DNA of 64,000 nucleotides from Branchiostoma lanceolatum (Eukaryota; Chordata; Leptocardii; Amphioxiformes; Branchiostomatidae), in contig NC_089736.1 of assembly GCF_035083965.1 (NCBI RefSeq), positions 3,767,001 through 3,831,000 of the forward strand, written 5' to 3'. The position numbers and the translations under genes are program-made. Below, in pieces: positions 11,701-41,510 of this stretch. Each line of letters opens with the position of its first letter. The stretch's first letter is position 1. A model generated the notes under the pieces. The model was not told where the DNA came from, searched no databases, and was given only the letters and a program-made list of their open reading frames with translations.

Positions 11701-14700
11701 TCGTGCTTCTTTTCTTTCTGTTCTTTCGTGCTTGGCGGACTTGAGGTCGGTTGCTTAGTAACCACCACGGTTACAACCGAGCGCAATCTCTTCCTGGTGT
11801 CTGCGTCGGAATCTGAATCGTCCTCGCTGTCCGAACTGGAGCTTTCCGCAGACTTGGCACGCTCCACGTCTGACTGGTCAGACCCAATGTCCATGTCTGA
11901 TTGGTCAGAATTTTCGTGATTAGCGCCGCTGCGTGTTTCTGAGTCATCTTTCCTAAATGTTGAACGAGGAGCGACCACATCTGTGCTGTTCACACATGGC
12001 AGTGGTATAGAGCTAAGGGCATCCTCAACTGGCATTGTTCTGGGTGAATCACTAGCAGGCAAAGCCTCTAATTTCGTTGGCACATGAGGTAACCCTGCTT
12101 GTACGTTTGGCTGCACTCCTGCCTCAAAAGTCCATCTTGACGTTTCCTTGCTATCCCTCCTTTCAGCCACTAGTGCGTTTGGCTGCGTTCTTTCCCCAGG
12201 GGGACTTTTTTTCTCACAGTTCCATCGTGATGTTTCCTTGCTATCCCTTCTCTCGACAACTCTATCACTTTGAGCTGGGGATGGGCCCTCTGGAGTTGCA
12301 GACTGAACCTCACAACTAACTGGACCTACGGTAACAGACATTAGCGGCTTTTCTTTTACTTCAGGTTCTACAACTGGGAGTGGCGGTTTGGTGTTTTCTT
12401 CTTGTTCCATTCTGGGTAGAGGAGGTTTCGCAACTTCCTTACACTCTTCCTTAGGTAATGGTGGTAAGGTTTCTTCAGGTGGAGGCGAGGGGCTTTCAGA
12501 AGCTGCTGCTCCAGGTAAACTACTCTCCGAACTGCTTTGAACCTTCAGCTGCCTTGGTACGAAGAATTTGATGTTGGCTTTTTGCCCCAGCGTTGGTTTC
12601 CTCAGCTGAAATGAGATGGCTCCGGACTTACTCGCCTTTCCTTCCTTACGCTTCTCGAAAATATCCAAGCCGTATGTGTCGTCTACGGGAGTCTTCTTCA
12701 TCGGGATGAAATCTACTGGCGTCTTCTTCATTGGGAGGAATCTGTTGGTCTTTACAGGGATTTTGACTTCAACTTTTGACGTTTTATTTGCTTGTGATGC
12801 AGACCAGCCAACGGGTCTCCATTTTCCATTCCCATCCTTAGTGTCATCTTCCTTAGAAACCCCTTTGTCACCCTCATCCTGCTTTGTAAATGCTTGTACA
12901 GTGTCTTTCATTTCTGTTTTCGGTCTGGAAATCTGTATCGTGTTTTTGTCCCTGAATATCAGTACTGGCTCGGACTCTGGCCTCTTGGTGTTCTTTTCGG
13001 CGCTAAATGGTCCCTTGGCAGTTCTGTCCATGCTAGGTTGATCCGTGGTACATGAGTCTATTTCTTTCGCGTGCTTTTCACCATTTTCTACCAGCGGAGA
13101 AAATCGGGTACCCTTTGGTTTCCCTTCGTGTCCTTTGGAACTTTGACCCTTGACCTCTCGCTTTGTGTCGTCCTCTTCGCTGAGGTCTGATGATTCGCTC
13201 GTGTTTGCAACGTCGTAGTTCACCAGGGCCTTTATCCGCGGAAGTTGCGCGACGGGAGGAGGGGGTGGGGGAGGGATGTCATCTTGGTCCGCCTCATTCT
13301 GAGTGGGAAAAGAGCATGACATCCATGTGTGAATGATACAGAATTCATCCATATAGTCATAGATTAGATTAGTTCTTTCTATTTGTCAACTGTCAGCAAT
13401 TGCTTAACTCTCATGTGCGTAAGTTGCCATACATTGCACCAGTCACAATTGCACCAGTCACAATTGTTGCGCAATTAAGTTCTTCTTCTTCTTCTATAAA
13501 GCAGTTAACCTTCTTCCTGCTGCCTAACTCCGTAACCAATACAGATTGGGTGCCAAACGGCTATTTCAGCAGTGAGAAGGTTGATAATGAAAGCCAAGGA
13601 AACTACACATATATATCCCAAGAGCTTATAACATTACAATGCCAACAAAAAGAACAAAGTACGAAAGAACATGGCCTGTTTCTACATTCTGATTAGAAAA
13701 AAGATTTTAACACTCAGATTTCAAGATAGATTTGCTTTCTCAAAATTTTGATCAATCAAGACATTGTACCATCCAAACTCGCATGCTGTCACCAAGGAAA
13801 ATTTGGTGCCAAATTTACTCTGGTGGGTTGAAGGTTGAATTGTTTTTAGATATCTTTCACAGCTGCATCCTTCCCTGAATGGCCAAATTGTCTGTATAGA
13901 TTGACTGAGACAGACAGCCTCCAAACAGAACAATCCATTACTGCGTCGGGGGGGTGGTCTTTAAGCCTACAAAAACCCCTGGTGTTGAGTGAAGCTGACC
14001 CTAATTAGTCACCCGCATTTGGTACAACCAACTGTAATTCTTGAAATTTTCACTGTGGTTTTAGGTTCGTGGTTTTCGCGGAGACCGATTTACCACAAAC
14101 TTAAAACCAGTGTTTCCATTACTATACAGCAAGTGAATATAGCGCTACAACAAACTTAAAACCACCGTGACCATTCTATTTTATCCCTACTGCGAAATTA
14201 AATTACTACAAACTTTTAAGTATTAATTTTACAGTATTAACCATGTACTAGCTAAGACAGCTTATCAGCACCGCAAAAAAGTGTTTAACATTAATTTTGG
14301 TTAATAAAAATGCTGACCCGGCTGTTAGCGGGAATGCAAAGTATGATATGAAAAGACAGCAAAATGCATAAAACTTATGAAAAAATAGTGTTAAACATTG
14401 TGTATGTTTAATTTTTTGTTCCTCAAACAGCCTGGTTTAGAAATGTGACCCTAGCATTAGGGAGCAGGGAGAAGGTTGAAAACTGCCCAAGCACAACAAT
14501 TTTTCTGTAGTTTTCAAATAACTGTTACCTTGCAGCAGGGCTGTCTCCAGTGTTACATTTTTTTCTGTTCCTCTCAATTTTTGAGAGCCAATGTTTTAAT
14601 TTTGATTGTTGAACCTGTCATCTTAAGCCTACGAAAATGTATTTTTATCAATATCATGTCATGAAGTTCTCATTTTTGGGACGGACAAAGTGAAATTTCT

Positions 14701-17629
14701 TTTCAGTCCCAACATGCAAATTTCCGTCCTGGGATGGAGGGACGGGTCCTGGAGACAGCCATGCCTTGCAGCGAATTTTCTGTAGGGTTCTTTGTTTGTA
14801 CGAGGCAGTCTATATCAGTATTTGCCAGGGATTTATACATGTCCTGTGGAGGTCGTGGCTTGATTACACTATAGATTTGGCTGATGATATAATAGCTTTT
14901 AGATAACCCCTAGCTTTTGGCATCGGTTTAGGATGATCAAATTTCACATCAAGAATCTAAATCAACTTCAAGAAAATAAATGCTACGAAGAAAAAACATT
15001 TTTCAACTGAAAAGAATATGATTCAGGGGAATAGGGTCAACAATGTAAAAGATGAAATGTTTGTGAGGATTTTATTTCGCGGTAGGGAGAAAATGGAGCG
15101 TTCACTGTGGTTTTAAAATCTAAGTTTGAAGTTGAAACAACGGTGTAGGCATACACAAGACATTAAAAAAATGTCAGCGGTTTTGAATTCATTGTGAAAA
15201 GGTCAGTGAAAATCCCAAACATCAAACCACCGTAAACATTTCCCCTTCTACAGTTATACTAGTAGGTAGTAGACTGGTAGTCTGTATAACGCAAACTCCA
15301 GCTGTCCGGGGATTTCTGTCCGCTTGGATTGCGAGGCCGTTACAGGGCGGCGAGCGGTCACAGGAGGCTTGATTGAATTCAGGCTAATAGACTGGTAAGC
15401 TAAATTTTTGTCCTCTAAAGATCACCTATCTTATCATTAAAGAATAAGCCAAAAATAGTTACTCAAGCAACTGGAGAAAATTTTGAAGTTGCTTGAGTAA
15501 CTATTTTTGCCGTATCTTACTACCTGGATGTCTAACCTTCATCAACGCATTACAGAATAAATTTTCTATCATTTCTAATTTCTGTATGAACCAAAAGGAA
15601 ATGTGATTACCTCGGAGCCAGACTCAGAACTGATGTCCATGTCCCTGAAAATAAAAACAAGAAAAGTCAAGGTGTGTGACTGTGAGCGTTCATCCCAATC
15701 TCTGAATCTGTTTAACATACAAAGCTGTGTAAATACAAACATGCAGCTCAAAATTCCACTGGCACACTGGGGGCATAGGAGGTTCGCAAGCTTTCCTAAC
15801 ATTCAAGTGCTAGATTTTCAAAATAGTCACTTTTGAGACAGAGTTTACTTATCTTATCTGTAATACTATTTCTGACAGATTTCTACAAACTGGGAATATA
15901 GAAACCACTTCCTAGTAATGGTCTACCTGTAGACTGTTTCCCTAGAAAATTGCTTTCAGTATGATTCTTTTCTAAAACTGTTGTATGACATTATCAGGGT
16001 ATGACAATGGCCATTACTGAAGTTTTGTCTTCGGTAGTATTAATGGAAAAAAAAAATCTACAAAAGTAGATGTACACTGTACAAATGTATAACTCCTATA
16101 GGATGAGACCTCATAGCACAGCCAATGCTGTCACACAAAAAAAACATGATCCTATCCAGTCAGTAAAAATTGTATCTAGGTTCTACATTTGTAAGAAATA
16201 GTACATGGATTATCATATTATACACAGTCATGATTCCATTGATGATAACAATTGATGCTGGGTATCAAGTAATCAAAATGCTTGAAACTGTGTCCCGACA
16301 GAAATGATGCCAAGATATAGTTCAAATTCAGTCTTGAATCTGTGTATATCGTACTAGAAAGAGTGAGAGAAGACCACCTACATCTGGTCATTTCTATACA
16401 GATGCTGTAAACATAGAATACAACACAGTGTATTCCGTATCTCCTGAGGTACCGGCCCGACCGCGGGTAGGATCGCCTGATGGTGGGCTGGGACCGAGGG
16501 TGATGCGGAATACAACATGTTGTATTATCTAATTTATATCATACCCACCCGAGAAACAAAAACAAATTGTAACACTACTAACAGCCGCTTTGCCAACGTC
16601 TGAATCCAGTATTTGTCAGTGGTGCATTCGAAATGCATTCTAAATATTCTATGGATGTCCATGTGATAAAAGTAGAAGCTGTGTGATAACCCAAGTTATC
16701 ATCTGGTCTGGTTGCTTGATAAATTTTGTTTTATGTAATTTTCTCAATGAATGTATAATCTTCAACTTCATTTAAGATGCCACTTTAAGTTTAATATTTG
16801 TTTTACCTGCCAAATAACAGAGTTACACTCGAATGTCTATAACATTATCACCAGACTTTGGTGTGAAATGTTTTCCTACACTTTCATTTCAACTTGAAAT
16901 ATATTTCTATTTGCTGTACAATGTCTTTAGTGACCAAGGGGGGATATAAACCTTACATTTCAATAATGTGATTTTGACAACTTATCATTTTGTTTTGACT
17001 CAAGTGAAACATAGATTTTCAGCTCTGAACGTGTGTAGCTTCAGTTATGTGATTCAAATTAGGGTTTGGTCTCTTTACCCTTGTCTAAATTCTTTCGATG
17101 CATTATTAATCTGCAGGTAAATAAACATTCTATACAATGCAACATTTACATATGTGTAAGTAACAAACATGGTCACCAATGGGGTTGTTGGGTACCAAAG
17201 GTACTGTGGATAATAATGACACATACCTATACCCAATATCCCCATCAGAGACATTTTACCTTCTCTGAAAACAGACCAAAAGATGATGAAATTCAGGACA
17301 CAGTTATGTCTTTGGTTATGTTAGAGACATATCTAGCCCCATACGAGCTAGCGTAGCCCCAGTTTTTGCAGAGATCGTCAAACATTAACAAGGTATTTTC
17401 CACCTACCTGATTGACATGTTTTGGAAGCGTGGTTGACTAGTTCTCATACATGTGTGATTTGCCACATTTTTCACCCTCTTTACTGCGATCTCTGTCAAC
17501 CTAGGCACATTTGTTCCTTCTTTATGGTCTCAGACGACACGTGTACCTTTGTGTAACAGTGATGATGTAAGATCTAGGATATAATACTCACCCAGTGGGA
17601 CTTTCCGGGTTGTAGTAGTGGTCACTCAT
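529..17629 (-). CDS. SETD2: Histone H3K36 methyltransferase SETD2 (3' end off the window)
   Basis: SETD2 trimethylates H3K36 in transcribed chromatin, in the nucleus. Coding exons in transcript order: 17629-17592, 15644-15611, 13298-9550, 9090-8962, 8487-8359, 7921-7798, 7342-7265, 6802-6705, 6264-6153, 5734-5597, 4993-4877, 4321-4115, 3684-3393, 2822-2668, 2254-1931, 1312-1196, 657-529. All junctions are GT-AG and phases match, giving 5,970 nt (1,990 codons) without a stop. The N-terminus ([13 protein letters not shown]) resembles the vertebrate start (GDFYDPEHPTP). AWS, SET and postSET lie at about residues 1275-1497. The linker after the SET domain carries the family motifs [38 protein letters not shown] and EIYRIPKK. 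The WW and SRI (RNA polymerase II binding) domains are missing only because the gene runs off the left edge. The start is the first ATG of exon 1, in a GC-rich region. Exon borders were set by eye and could shift at weak sites (3684, 657). Confidence 0.93.
1735..1885 (-). repeat. tRNA-derived SINE in SETD2 intron 15
   Basis: On the minus strand a tRNA-like head is visible: A-box-like TGGCGTAACGGCAGGG and B-box-like GAGTTCGAATCTCCC, followed by a body with GGGAAAGGCACTTTACATGACTTTCCTC. The head and body match the SINE at 54875-55040. Confidence 0.65.
2804..3037. repeat. Tandem duplication (118 bp unit) spanning SETD2 exon 14 acceptor
   Basis: Unit A (2804-2921) and unit B (2922-3037) share CTGCTGCTGCCCGACTCCGC and the following intron sequence (GGTCAAAGGTC.AGAAACATG, GGTCCAAGGTCATCAGGTA and so on). 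Unit A contains the working 3' splice site of exon 14; unit B contains a second copy at 2941-2943. Confidence 0.85.
3045..3125 (+). repeat. Dispersed repeat with core GTAGCCGTTTGGCACC
   Basis: The core GTAGCCGTTTGGCACCCAAT followed by a TTACAGAGTTAGGCAGCAGG stretch recurs inverted at 13505-13590 and direct at 27555-27640. Confidence 0.6.
4553..4860 (-). other. Open frame in SETD2 intron, unknown
   Basis: A 98-codon frame starting at 4849 on the minus strand lies wholly within the intron between exons 11 and 12. It has a plausible composition ([19 protein letters not shown]) but ends in low-complexity Pro/Arg. I see no splice context and no known family; probably a repeat fragment or chance. 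Confidence 0.15.
5935..6005 (+). repeat. Degenerate GAAT/GAGT microsatellite
   Basis: Interrupted runs of GAATGAGT and GAATGAAT between SETD2 exons 9 and 10. Confidence 0.6.
6153..9090 (-). CDS. SETD2: SETD2 catalytic block: AWS, SET and postSET exons
   Basis: Six exons (9090-8962, 8487-8359, 7921-7798, 7342-7265, 6802-6705, 6264-6153) encode the catalytic module. AWS: the zinc ligands of [26 protein letters not shown] and PRCLCGEYC are visible. [33 protein letters not shown], the pseudoknot motif [10 protein letters not shown], and [12 protein letters not shown], which bind S-adenosylmethionine and the lysine channel. Post[17 protein letters not shown] gives the CxCxxxxC zinc site. No catalytic residue is missing. 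One oddity is the Cys in CLCGEYC, where the human protein has CPNGDYC. The intron between 9090 and 9550 contains an imperfect hairpin, and the intron 7343-7797 is otherwise unremarkable. Confidence 0.95.
7035..7145 (-). repeat. Partial copy of the AGTTGCTTGAG inverted-repeat family
   Basis: It shares GTGGATGCTACCTGAAACGT, CAGTTGCTTGAGAAACTGTT and ACCTGGGTATCTAACCTTCA with the larger copy at 61643-62020. Confidence 0.6.
9146..9252. repeat. Imperfect hairpin in SETD2 intron
   Basis: GGCTCTCATACTCTCCTCG pairs with CGGAGAGTATGGGAGCC around a 10-base loop; outer arms GTGTCATCCTAGTTAG and CTAATAGGCATGACAC extend the pairing. Confidence 0.65.
9550..13298 (-). CDS. SETD2: SETD2 large exon 3: disordered, acidic and RS-rich region
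   Basis: This 3,749 nt exon encodes about residues 25-1274. It opens with an acidic stretch and a run of seven prolines ([10 protein letters not shown]), as in the proline-rich N-terminal part of vertebrate SETD2. A Ser/Asp-rich patch followed by [13 protein letters not shown] (about residue 525) resembles the human segment SSIPRNRLQSVVVVP, an island of conservation in an otherwise unconserved region. Next comes an Arg/Ser/Lys-rich low-complexity block at about residues 550-660. Two short internal repeats are visible: PMKKTPVD twice (about 12690-12750) and [11 protein letters not shown] twice (about 12125-12265). The exon ends with ENLYLSER, the lead-in to the AWS domain. The exon can be read 5' of its acceptor to an ATG at 13352, but the acceptor at 13299-13300 and the phase match to exon 2 favour splicing. 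Confidence 0.92.
13395..13590 (-). repeat. Dispersed repeats in SETD2 intron 2
   Basis: The left part (GTAAGTTGCCATACATTGCA through TTCTTCTTCTTCTA) matches 51095-51180 in reverse. It contains a 15 bp tandem duplication (GCACCAGTCACAATT twice). The right part is the inverted copy of the GTAGCCGTTTGGCACC family. Confidence 0.6.
14050..14232 (+). repeat. Dispersed TTCACGGTGGTTTTA-type repeat
   Basis: Contains ACTGTGGTTTTAGGTTCGTG, AACTTAAAACCA twice and a GCGAAAT motif. Related copies occur at 15106-15242, 32725-32915, 35768-35932 and, more weakly, 30362-30425 and 61150-61400. Confidence 0.6.
14538..14761 (+). repeat. MITE with GGCTGTCTCCAG inverted ends
   Basis: Left end GGCTGTCTCCAG and right end CTGGAGACAGCC are exact inverted repeats. 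The interior carries GGACGGAAATTTGC-type motifs on one strand. A second full copy lies at 29272-29510, and partial copies at 34286-34440 and 35155-35205. Confidence 0.7.
15106..15242 (+). repeat. Dispersed TTCACGGTGGTTTTA-type repeat, second copy
   Basis: GTTCACTGTGGTTTTAAAAT at one end and AAACCACCGTAAACATTT at the other form inverted termini. Confidence 0.55.
15438..15546. repeat. Short copy of the CCAAAAATAGTTACTC inverted repeat family
   Basis: GCCAAAAATAGTTACTCAAG at 15449 is repeated in reverse (CTTGAGTAACTATTTTTGCC) 50 bp on, followed by TACTACCTGGATGTCTAACC. It matches both ends of the element at 61643-62020 and looks like an internally deleted copy. Confidence 0.7.
16412..16725 (+). 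repeat. Repeat with GC-rich core and a dispersed flank
   Basis: GAATACAACACAGTGTATTC and GGAATACAACATGTTGTATT flank a GC-rich core (16440-16500). The following segment 16600-16725 (ACGTCTGAATCCAGTATTTG and on) is related to 54385-54550 and 59388-59548. Confidence 0.5.
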
Positions 17630-17900
17630 GGTTCCGAAATTCACCTTTTCGCGGGGAAAGCTTGTCTGTGTACCGCCCAGTTTTCTGGCCGCCCGGCCGC
17701 TGTCTCTCCCGCCTAATCCAACAAAACACCGCAGATCACACGACTAACTACTTCATAAGACACACATACTCGAAATATTGGAATACCTGGCTCTGCAAGT
17801 CACAGGCGACGCCGATTCCGGGGATTTTTAAACATTTTCAATGGAGGCGACAGCCATCTTGGACCTCCCTCTTTCCTGCTTTGTACATCCGGGATATTGA
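17593..17900 (-). promoter_or_regulatory. SETD2 5' end, GC-rich presumed promoter
   Basis: The SETD2 start codon lies at 17629 and its first donor (GTGAGT) follows at 17591. The 70-250 bases upstream of the ATG are clearly richer in CG dinucleotides than the surrounding AT-rich DNA, as expected for a housekeeping CpG-type promoter. No TATA box is evident. The transcription start cannot be fixed from sequence alone. Confidence 0.4.
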
Positions 17901-18765
17901 CTAGTCGACAACCTGATTTCCCAAAATCGTGTCGAAATCTGTTCGCCTGTAGATGTTGCACTGCCGCCATTCGTGTCTAGGATTCGTTATAAGAGAGATT
18001 CATGCCAACGTCATATGTCAAGATTGTAACATGATCATCATATTCGACATTTCATCTTTTCAAAGCCACATTGAAGAACTAATCAGCAGAAATAAAAGGA
18101 CATTTTGATGGAACTTTTATAGTGCATGTCAATGGGAGGGTCACATGGAGTTTTGAAGCATTCCGTAGGGCAACATAGTACATTCCGACCATTTAATTTA
18201 CCGCATGACTATTGTTGTCATATTTGTGAATGTTGTCAAAATTTCTACCTTCCTGATCCAGGGGTCAACAGAGGATACCGGGTCATCGCAGGACATTTAG
18301 AACCTTGTGAGGGATCCAGAGATGAATTCGAATGTTCTATAGAAATAGCAATAAAGTAGCAACATTTTATCTCATGTTCGATTTCTCTAAGAATAACGTT
18401 GAATGGCATTCGATTGTTCTATTTCATGGTAAGAGCAAAGCACGAAGACCGAAGAGAGAAAAGAGGGAAAGTTGAGTTCTGTGGACAATTTAAAAGAGTC
18501 AAATATTGTAGCCAGGTATTGTCATATACAAGAGCACCTGATATTTATGACAAAATACGAGACTTACTAAAGGGTCCTAAAGTACTAGTAGGAGAGGAAT
18601 GTAAAGAATGCTATCAAAACTGTTGCCTGAAAATGTTAGCCTAAACGCTACACAACATTTTGATCATATCTCACAGCACAATAACGACACATTTGTTTGT
18701 TTGGAACTTTTGAAGGTCACATCTATTTGATAGGCTGGCGTTCAATGGGAAATCCAATAGAGTCC

Positions 18766-18935
18766 CAATAGCCTCCACAAGGCCCTCCTATGGGCGTATG
18801 GATTGTAGAATTCGGCAGAAAGGGGAATTATTAGCCAGTAGAGTCAGTCCACGGTGAAGATCACATTTCGTCCGCGTAACGCAGCCTGCAAATGAAACCC
18901 TGGCAAATATTCTCCCTGCAACCGGCGTAGTTTAA
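18766..18935 (+). repeat. Dispersed repeat, copy 1 of 3
   Basis: ATAGCCTCCACAAGGCCCTC, GAGTCAGTCCACGGTGAAG and TGCAAATGAAACCCTGGCAA match 43637-43820 in order, and 33180-33360 in reverse. Confidence 0.7.
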
Positions 18936-19290
18936 TAGTCTGGCAGAGACTAGAAATCCAATACGAGTCACGTCACTCCATCGCGGAACCCTACCAGTAC
19001 TGTGGCAATCCTAGCGGAGTACATATGAAATGCAAATCTATACTCTGGATATTTTTATCATTTTCGATGTAACGATATAGCTATAGGTTGAGAAAAGTAG
19101 ACAGGCAACATTGCACATATCTAACGTTAGAGTGCTTTGCAACAATAAAAGAAAACAACGATTGAAATTATGAGCTTTGAATGTTAAGTCAACGTAGGTT
19201 GCACCTTCATGGTCCTTCATTGCAATCACTTACTACTCTTCAACGTCCAAGCAGAGACAAAATATCAGCCCCGGCTGATTTTTGACAAGT

Positions 19291-19397
19291 CTTTAGGTAT
19301 TTTTGTCGGGCTTTCTACTTTGTCCCTTTTCCTTTATGTCACCAAGCCAATAAAGAAAACAGGACAATATAGAAAGCCCGACAGAAACGCCTAAAAG
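19291..19397. repeat. 107 nt hairpin upstream of Frizzled
   Basis: Arm 19291-19337 pairs with 19350-19397 through about 46 positions with few mismatches; the core GTCGGGCTTTCTA is perfect on both sides. The loop is about 12 nt. Confidence 0.8.
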
Positions 19398-20423
19398 CAC
19401 GTAACTTGAACAGCCGGAGCCGAACTTCTGCTTGGAGAGTAGCAGTCACAATAGGAGATCCAAAGGGATCCCTACCGGTTAAAACAATAGAACTCATGCA
19501 CCATCTGTCCACCGCTCCCATTAGCTACATTATTGATGGCATCGTTCTTGGCAACTGGACTTTAAAAAGGTAGTACAAGCGTTCATCGCTTAGTTAAATA
19601 CGTATGTCCAATTTTTAATTGATTTGATTTAGTCTGATTAGCAAACATTGCACAACTTGTAAAGATATTAACTGTAGATGAATTAAAGCAAGATTAAAGT
19701 AACGCTAACGTTACACTTGATAAACTAATATTAAAAACTGTAATAAATGTTGAGTAGTGTTAAATAAACACATTTTTCAAGAAAATACAAGGCAATAAAC
19801 AATTAGATGTAACGTTACATGTTTCGAAAAAGACAGTGTGTATCTTTTCTAGATCTATAATCCGCAAATACCATAAACGCCGGCGGTCGGCGATGTGTGG
19901 TGTGTATTCTGTTCACGTGTGGCGAGACAATGGCGAGGAAACAGCCCAAACAAAACAGGCCGTTTCGTCACTTTTGTTTCATTAAATGCGGGGAATTCTG
20001 CGCCATTTGGAGCCAAGTGTTCTGAATAAACACGTCCATATTCATACATGTCTACCAAACGTCGGGCAGAAAGCCCAGATGATACTAATCATGGAATGTT
20101 TTTATAACCATCAGGGGGAGTCGTAAGAAAAACACGGATCAATTAGCACGAAAAACTCCAATGATAGCCTAAAGACCATGTGATGGCAAAGCCAGCCGGT
20201 GATTGGCTCAGGTCCGCCATGTTCGTGACGTCACTGCTTGTCTGGCCGAGTGCTGGAGGCCTTTGTTGGAATGTGGCGGAGCTGAACATTGATTCTGACA
20301 AATTGTGTCCCTTTCCTGAGTCAATTTCGCCGAGAAATCCCCATATTTCCTGATCACCCGAGTTGTAGATTGGTCGGAGGATTCTCCGGGATGATCCTGA
20401 GGTGAGGAAAGTGCCTAGAAAGG

Positions 20424-40154
<19,731 letters not shown>

Positions 40155-40376
40155 ACGTCGTAGTCGCGTAGGAACGAAGCTCCGTAGCTTTTTCATGGAC
40201 AGAGGTGTCCCTTTTCTCTCCCCCCAACAATTTTTAAAGAAATTGTACAGTTTTGTGACTGACCAAAGATACTAGTTTTGTACATAAGTTTTAATGCTGG
40301 GTTGGTGTATTTGGTAGTGAGTGTGATGTGTAGGGAAATTTTACTAGTAAAATTGGACCATGGATAGACGATATAT

Positions 40377-40382
40377 AATAAA
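40377..40382 (+). promoter_or_regulatory. Poly(A) signal candidate for Frizzled
   Basis: AATAAA lies 223 nt after the Frizzled stop. Further AATAAA motifs at 40452 and 42819 would allow longer 3' UTRs, the last one spanning a mariner-type MITE. Confidence 0.45.
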
Positions 40383-41320
40383 TTGCTTCCTAAAATGTTG
40401 AATTCTTCTGAAATGTGCTGGTCTATTTGTCGTCAAGTGTAAAAAAAGACAAATAAAACCCAGTAAAAAAGATTAATTGTTGTGACCATAGCCTGTATAG
40501 GAATAAGAAAGTGTGTGGAGAGTAACAGAGAATAGGAAATCTTTGTAATTTTGTACATTTGCATCCATTGCAGTCGTTTCTTGAAAAGGTGTTGTGCATT
40601 TTTCAGGGAACAAGGCCAGCGATGTACTAATTGTCGCTGCGTAAATTATGAAATGGCCAACATGATAACCCTTGTTGTCTAGGAAACTGGTGAAGTGTCT
40701 TGTTTGTGATAATTGAAGGTCTTAATGTTTTCGTTTTAAAGTAAGTCAGTGTTATCAGTGAAGGAGATGTAACGTTGATCGGCTTATGTAGTGGCTGCTT
40801 GTACTTAAGATACAAAAAGTCAAAATTTGAAACGAGAACAAACACGGCCACTAGGGTAAAGTCAGCGCTACTGCATTACAAAAAATCCAAGTGCCATTCT
40901 GAAGTTCTACATCATAAGTCCGTAGGGTACCTAGCTTAACAATCCTGTGCCTTACTAAACAGCGGACCAGGTTAAAATAGCGCACATGCTGACAGCTTCC
41001 CGACATATCAACACAGCAGCCCTTTTCTGCACGGACTCAAATTCAGGACACCAAGACCTCAAAACCAGAGGAAAGACAGACACAAACAAACACAGTTGTT
41101 AAGGCAGTCCATATGGCCAAGGAGTGGACTTAAGACAGAGCAGGGCTTGACAGGGAGCATCCGGGCACTTAGGGTCTGCTGAAGAATTACAGCCAAAAGC
41201 CATGTTGCCTTTGAGTCTTTCCGTAGCTGTGTTATATGTCATGGTCAAGATCACAACGTTTGTACAAACATCACTGTGAAGGAAGTAAAATGACTAGTCA
41301 CTCATATAGCTCACTACGTA

Positions 41321-41510
41321 CAGTCAAACCTGTGCAAGTGTCCACCTCTACATAAGGACCACCTGGCCATTGTGACCACTTTTTGGTGGTCCCTTAGATA
41401 ATTTTCCCATTGACACAAGCATTAAGAGTCCTGTCTATAGTGACCACCTGTCCACATAGACCAGACTTTATCGGTCTTTTGAATGGTTGTCTTGGGCAGG
41501 TTTGACTGTA
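41321..41510 (-). mobile_element. Tc1/mariner-type MITE, inverted copy
   Basis: TA-flanked with the same CAGTCAAACCTG ends as 37387-37571; the interior is its reverse complement (GGACCACCTGGCCATTGTGA, CACTTTTTGGTGGTC, ATTTTCCCATTGACACAAGC). Confidence 0.8.

Larger units (their letters stand above)
17901..20423. other. Intergenic region between divergent SETD2 and Frizzled genes
   Basis: About 2.5 kb separates the two gene starts. It contains one member of a dispersed repeat family (18766-18935), a strong hairpin (19291-19397) and a GC-richer stretch from about 19860 to 20423 that is probably the Frizzled promoter and 5' UTR. A reading frame from 18126 to 18644 is interrupted by one in-frame stop at 18357 and matches no family I recognise. 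Confidence 0.55.

Noticed and set aside
9546-13352. Separate single-exon gene starting at an ATG at 13352
   Set aside because: The 18 codons before 13298 are intron: a good acceptor lies at 13299-13300, and exons 1 and 2 join in phase with a SETD2-like N-terminus.
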